Assembly: GCA_942491975.1 (NCBI GenBank) | Contig: CALOCY010000004.1 | Span: forward strand, 1,364,001 to 1,428,000 | Length of the DNA stretch: 64,000 nucleotides | From: CALOCY01 sp942491975 | GTDB lineage: Bacteria; Bacteroidota; Bacteroidia; Bacteroidales; Prolixibacteraceae | Direction of reading: 5' to 3' | Part shown: positions 60,820 to 64,000 of the stretch, one piece after another | Layout of the letters: the number at the start of each line of letters is the position of its first letter | Numbering within the stretch: position 1 is the stretch's first letter | Program-made: the position numbers and the translations under genes | The notes under the pieces: model-generated | Seen by the model: the letters and a program-made list of their open reading frames with translations, nothing else | What the model was told of the DNA's origin: nothing | The model's database searches: none

Positions 60820-61326
60820 TTAGTCTATTTTAGGTATGAAAAAACTCAACTGTCCTTTGCATCTCACAATGTCAATCATCTGTGCATTTTCGAGGGTAAA
60901 ACCATAGGGGCCGAAAAACCATGGGCTTTTACTTTCGGTTACACATTCAGTAATATCAACATGACCAACAATGCCACCCATCCAGTTTTTAAATTCTTCC
61001 TCTGTCGGTAGATCATTCCTCCCGGCTTCTTTGAATGCCTTTTGTAAAAACTCATAGCCCTTTTTGTCGAATTTATGCCCGGCATGAACCATCACCGTAC
61101 CTGTTACTTTCGTTGCCCATGTGCGGTTCTCAATGTCTTTTAATCCGGCAACAATAGCCCATGCCCAAGGTTGTTGAATAGATAGTGCCTTTAATGGCGG
61201 TCCTGTTTGACCTGCCGTGAAAGAATTATCGCAATTCCAACATTTAAGGCTTGCTACAGGACCAACTGAAAGCATATCTATTATATAGACCTTCCCGCAT
61301 TTAGGGCATTTTAGGAATGTTTTCAT
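60820..61326 (-). CDS. ASCH-domain protein with N-terminal zinc ribbon
   Basis: A 168-residue protein. Residues 8-36 form a CxxC...CxxC ribbon (CPKCGKVYI, CWNCDNSF). The rest is an ASCH domain (LSIQQPWAWAIVAGLKDIENRTW, then MVHAGHKFD and GGIVGHVDITECV), a PUA-related fold that binds RNA or modified bases. It precedes the radical SAM gene by 3 bp, which suggests a nucleic-acid modification or recognition pair. It overlaps the upstream gene by 4 bp. Confidence 0.75.
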   Translation of the reverse strand: MKTFLKCPKCGKVYIIDMLSVGPVASLKCWNCDNSFTAGQTGPPLKALSIQQPWAWAIVAGLKDIENRTWATKVTGTVMVHAGHKFDKKGYEFLQKAFKEAGRNDLPTEEEFKNWMGGIVGHVDITECVTESKSPWFFGPYGFTLENAQMIDIVRCKGQLSFFIPKID

Positions 61327-61691
61327 GATTCTATTTTTAAGGTTAATTCTTGCCCGGTAAGTGCGTAGTAGAGGTTCTGTAACTGGTGGACATATTTGAC
61401 TATTTTATACCCCCACTTAAAATGATCATCGCGAGGAAATAATTCAAAATAAAAATCAATTTCTGGAATCGTTCTTAATATCCCAATTCCCCCTGTTTCA
61501 TCATCAACTTCAAATCCAAATTTCAATAACCATTCTTCGGTTAACGGAATTGGCTCATGTAGTTTTAAATAATCAAACTTTTCGCTCATAAGTTTTATGT
61601 CCTCACCATCTATTTTGTTTAAATTTTTAGTCGGTCCATTAGTCCCATTATAATAGATGATATTCCCTATCCTTAGTTCTCTTGTGTCCAT
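61323..61691 (-). CDS. Conserved Bacteroides-phage-type protein
   Basis: A 122-residue protein beginning MDTRELRIGNIIYYNG and ending VHQLQNLYYALTGQELTLKIES, a pattern seen in small conserved proteins of Bacteroides phages. A Shine-Dalgarno AAAGGAGG lies 7 bp before the ATG at 61691, so this start is preferred over the longer frame. Function unknown. Confidence 0.65.
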   Translation of the reverse strand: MDTRELRIGNIIYYNGTNGPTKNLNKIDGEDIKLMSEKFDYLKLHEPIPLTEEWLLKFGFEVDDETGGIGILRTIPEIDFYFELFPRDDHFKWGYKIVKYVHQLQNLYYALTGQELTLKIES

Positions 61692-61721
61692 TACACTTCC
61701 TCCTTTATTCGTGAAACTCAA

Positions 61722-61819
61722 ATTTCAAAAACGTAGTGCATTGAAATTTATAAGTTGAACGAATTCCGATAGCGTAGCGTATCGGGATAAATGAGTTAAT
61801 ACTCCGATGCTTGCATCGA
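61722..61819. repeat. Short intergenic stretch with three hairpins
   Basis: Contains CCGATA/TATCGG, GATCAAAAA/TTTTTGATAC and CTCG/CGAG hairpins within about 100 bp. These resemble the inverted repeats common between Bacteroidota genes and might punctuate the early transcript. Confidence 0.4.
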
Positions 61820-62059
61820 TCAAAAAAGAATTCCTTTTTGATACCTCGACAGCTCTGCTGCGAGGTAGTTCATTTCAGATTCAATAACATCCTCATTTTC
61901 TTTAGGTTTGATGACCTCTTTAATAATTATTTTTGGCTGTTTCGATTTTTTATATGTTTTGAATATTTCTACTATTCCTCCTACTATCACTGAAAGCAGA
62001 ATTAAAAAACCTATAAAGTGCCAAAAGCCCTGAAAAATAAATTCTAATAGTTCAATCAT
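61820..62059 (-). CDS. Small single-pass membrane protein
   Basis: A 79-residue protein with one hydrophobic helix (FWHFIGFLILLSVIVGGIVEIF) and a Lys-rich cytoplasmic tail (KTYKKSKQPKIIIKEVIKPK). The start overlaps the helicase stop by 4 bp. It lies in the early region, so a superinfection-exclusion role is possible. No family recognised. Confidence 0.5.
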   Translation of the reverse strand: MIELLEFIFQGFWHFIGFLILLSVIVGGIVEIFKTYKKSKQPKIIIKEVIKPKENEDVIESEMNYLAAELSRYQKGILF

Positions 62060-63729
62060 AATTTCTGTGTAAATAGGTTAATAACTCCATCCATAACCGA
62101 TTCTTGGACATTGGTTTTTGCCCCGGTAATAGTATCTGCGATACTGCGTTTTTCTTCAATCAATTTGTAAATCCATTCATCAATGGTATTCTTTCCTAAA
62201 AAGTAGATACACTGTACGCTATCATTCTGCCCAATCCGGTGACATCTATCTTCGCACTGTTCGGTATCTGCTGCATGCCAGGGAAGTTCTACAAAGGCAA
62301 CCCGTGAACTGGCCGTTAGGGTAATACCTACCCCCGCAGCTTTTATCGAGCAAACAATAAGTTTTATATTTGGGTTTTTCTGGAAAGCATCTACATTCTT
62401 TTGCCGGGTTTGGGTATCATCATCACCGAAAATAGAAACAGCCTTCGGAAATTCTTTGATAATATTCTGTTGTACATCTTTATGGTGAGCAAATACAACA
62501 ATCTTCTCTCCTGAATCAACTACGTCCCGTACATATTCAACCACATCATTAATCTTTCCACGGGCTGATACTTTTTTCAGGATACCCAGCTTAACCATCA
62601 CCTCACCCCGCATACTACGTGCGACCTGCTCATCGGTAGCATTCTTGTATTTCTTCAGGTAAATTTCAAGGTCACTTAACGCATCTTTATACTCTTTTCG
62701 AGTGGAAATATCCGTCATTACCACCTGTCGCATTTTAACAGGCAAGTCTTTTAACACAGCATCTTTATCCCGGCGATAGAAGCAGTTCATTGTTAGCCTC
62801 CAGTTCAATTCCTTTAAGTTAGATGCCCCGTTATATCCATCACAGAAATGTTTCACGAAATGCTGGTACCCTCCGAATGCCGAAAGCTTGTCAATGATCC
62901 CTAACTGGCTTACAAGGTCACGAGGTTTGTTTACTACAGGCGTGCCGGTCAATGCAAGTATCCATTCTTTACCGTGACAAATACCTTTTGTGAATTTGGT
63001 TTGCTGGGTCTTAGTGTCCTTACATCTATGGCTTTCGTCGATAACAACCGACTTGAAAAGTTTGATTGTAGGTTTGAACTTGATGTGGTTCAACCTCAGG
63101 GGCACACCATCAGGTTTTTCAATCTTTGAAACAAAGAATTTTTTCAAGCTCTCGTAATTGGTGATGAATACATGGTTAATGGCCCCACCTTCAAATAAGT
63201 TACCGTCATTTTTTGCAAACATGGGCCACGTGTCCTTATTCCTATCTGCTAATACCATTGCCTTTTTATCCGTCCACATGTGCCACTCACGCTGCCAATT
63301 CAATTTTAAACTTGCAGGGACAATTATCAGGCATGGAAAAGCATTGGCAGCGGTGACCGTTGCAATGGCCTGAGCGGTTTTACCCAATCCGGGTTGATCC
63401 CCGATAATTAAACGCTTCTTTCTTAATGCATAAGCCACTCCTTTAGCTTGAAAGGGGAACAAGGTCATTTTTAAAGGAATATCAATGTGTAGCTCTGGTA
63501 ATTCAGGTATCGTGTAGTCTTTTTCTTCAACTTGGGTATTACCCCCCAAATTGAAGTTATAGCGGGTTGCAAAACGTTCTACGTGCTGACGGCTACTTGC
63601 TGGCACTTTCCATGCCTTTTTTGTAGGGTCCCACCTACGGCCGGGAATAGCTTTTACAGCATTTACTAAGTGAGGCCTGTAGTTAAACAAAATCCAATAA
63701 GAACCGCTTTTCTCTATTATCTGTTGCAT
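62056..63729 (-). CDS. SNF2/SMARCAL1-like helicase
   Basis: A 557-residue SF2 helicase with a HARP-like N-terminal patch (YWILFNYRPHLVNAVKAIPGRRWDPTKKAWKV). Walker A is GDQPGLGKT at 110-118, DEAH-like DESH at 231-234, and the C-terminal lobe ends with HRIGQNDSVQCIYFLGKNTIDEW. The family remodels forks or recombination intermediates. It overlaps the nuclease gene by 13 bp, so the two probably act together on phage DNA during replication or recombination. Confidence 0.9.
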   Translation of the reverse strand: MQQIIEKSGSYWILFNYRPHLVNAVKAIPGRRWDPTKKAWKVPASSRQHVERFATRYNFNLGGNTQVEEKDYTIPELPELHIDIPLKMTLFPFQAKGVAYALRKKRLIIGDQPGLGKTAQAIATVTAANAFPCLIIVPASLKLNWQREWHMWTDKKAMVLADRNKDTWPMFAKNDGNLFEGGAINHVFITNYESLKKFFVSKIEKPDGVPLRLNHIKFKPTIKLFKSVVIDESHRCKDTKTQQTKFTKGICHGKEWILALTGTPVVNKPRDLVSQLGIIDKLSAFGGYQHFVKHFCDGYNGASNLKELNWRLTMNCFYRRDKDAVLKDLPVKMRQVVMTDISTRKEYKDALSDLEIYLKKYKNATDEQVARSMRGEVMVKLGILKKVSARGKINDVVEYVRDVVDSGEKIVVFAHHKDVQQNIIKEFPKAVSIFGDDDTQTRQKNVDAFQKNPNIKLIVCSIKAAGVGITLTASSRVAFVELPWHAADTEQCEDRCHRIGQNDSVQCIYFLGKNTIDEWIYKLIEEKRSIADTITGAKTNVQESVMDGVINLFTQKL

Positions 63730-64000
63730 CCGTTTAGGTAGGTTTTTATTGTTAGCATAAATTCATCAAGGTTCCTGCAAACGGTATAGCAGTTGCCCTG
63801 TTTTTTAAATTCTTTCTCCCAATTTTTCTGATTTTCCGATTGACGGCCTTTCCCGAATTTCATTTCAATTCCAAGGCTCCCATAGTCTTTTGATGGAACA
63901 AGAAGCAGCAGGTCAGCAACCCCGGCAACGACACCCTGTTTTTTGAGGTTTTTAGCCTCAATTATGTTACGGCTTCCACCGTTGGGCACAGCTATCAAAA
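63717..64000 (-). CDS. VRR-NUC domain nuclease, 5' part outside window
   Basis: The frame is open from the right window edge and encodes LIAVPNGGSRNIIEAKN with GVADLLLLVPSKDYGSLGIEMKFGKG. These are the VRR-NUC motifs (I-P-N-G-G, G-V-x-D, E-x-K). The real start lies beyond 64000. The TTG near 63998 is internal. It overlaps the helicase start by 13 bp; the VRR-NUC and helicase pair is often found in phages. Confidence 0.85.
   Translation of the reverse strand, partial: LIAVPNGGSRNIIEAKNLKKQGVVAGVADLLLLVPSKDYGSLGIEMKFGKGRQSENQKNWEKEFKKQGNCYTVCRNLDEFMLTIKTYLNGCNR

Larger units (their letters stand above)
27726..64000. mobile_element. Tailed-phage genome (prophage), left end at tRNA-Leu, right end outside window
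   Basis: A continuous set of phage genes from lysis and tail modules through head, packaging and replication lies immediately downstream of the tRNA-Leu and runs past the right edge. Nearly all genes are on the minus strand. The terminase, SPP1-gp6-like portal, gp7-like head protein and long tape measure with tail tube point to a siphovirus. No integrase or repressor is in the window, and no attR can be seen, so integration at the tRNA 3' end is inferred from position only. Confidence 0.88.

Noticed and set aside
27642..64000. Mu-like transposable phage
   Set aside because: There is no MuA/MuB-type transposase, and the head module is SPP1/HK97-like.

Overview
The window looks like a chromosomal segment of a Bacteroidota bacterium. 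Support comes from recurrent promoter boxes of the form TAnnTTTG, weak Shine-Dalgarno use, the recF/DUF721/TPR/ribH neighbourhood, and typical Bacteroidota proteins (acidic conserved protein next to agmatinase, short type III arginine decarboxylase, DUF4373 and DUF6633-type phage proteins). A Bacteroidia-like, anaerobic or aquatic member is my best guess; the genus cannot be read from this sequence.

Left part (1-27,700), host genes. 1-2,108 is the end of a polysaccharide/glycolipid glycosyltransferase pair. 2,435-11,668 is a long minus-strand run. In the order of transcription it holds arginine decarboxylase, agmatinase, a small acidic protein, a deoxyhypusine-synthase-like protein, CorA, a class I glutamine amidotransferase, MscS, an ATP-grasp (Ddl-like) protein fused to a degenerate M20 peptidase domain, and QueF. 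The first four look like a polyamine pathway. Next come an ArnT-like glycosyltransferase, class 1 fructose bisphosphatase and an ATP-grasp-like protein. 16,107-22,301 is a four-gene heavy-metal efflux locus: His-rich protein, His-rich adaptor, HME-RND pump and TolC-like channel. After it come a lysine/glycine-rich repeat protein, a methyltransferase, DUF721 and RecF, then TPR and RibH, and a tRNA-Leu(CAG) preceded by an odd tRNA-like hairpin.

Right part (27,726 to the window end and beyond), a tailed-phage genome or prophage next to the tRNA-Leu, nearly all on the minus strand. From the right edge leftwards, in the order of transcription: VRR-NUC nuclease, SNF2 helicase, small accessory genes, an ASCH protein, a radical SAM protein, replication-type DUF4373 and DUF6633 proteins, a C5 DNA methyltransferase and DUF3560. 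Next are an unknown protein, a ParB-like protein and a second radical SAM protein. Then come terminase small and large subunits, portal, minor head protein with an ADP-ribosyltransferase domain, scaffold, head fibre-like protein, major capsid, connector genes and tail tube. The run ends with a holin, a frameshifted tail-assembly chaperone, tape measure, distal tail, fibre and hub proteins, and a terminal holin/membrane cassette. No integrase, repressor or clear endolysin lies inside the window; they may lie past position 64,000.

Most notable observations: a probable -1 programmed frameshift in the tail chaperone (U7 slip site, 6-nt spacer, 10-bp stem); a plus-strand 'moron' gene with an elaborate, possibly switchable leader; a 72-nt tRNA-D-arm-like hairpin upstream of the tRNA-Leu; two phage radical SAM enzymes, one in a ParB operon; a start-codon-less phage gene ending in an attC-like palindrome; and a pseudo-peptidase fused to an ATP-grasp ligase.
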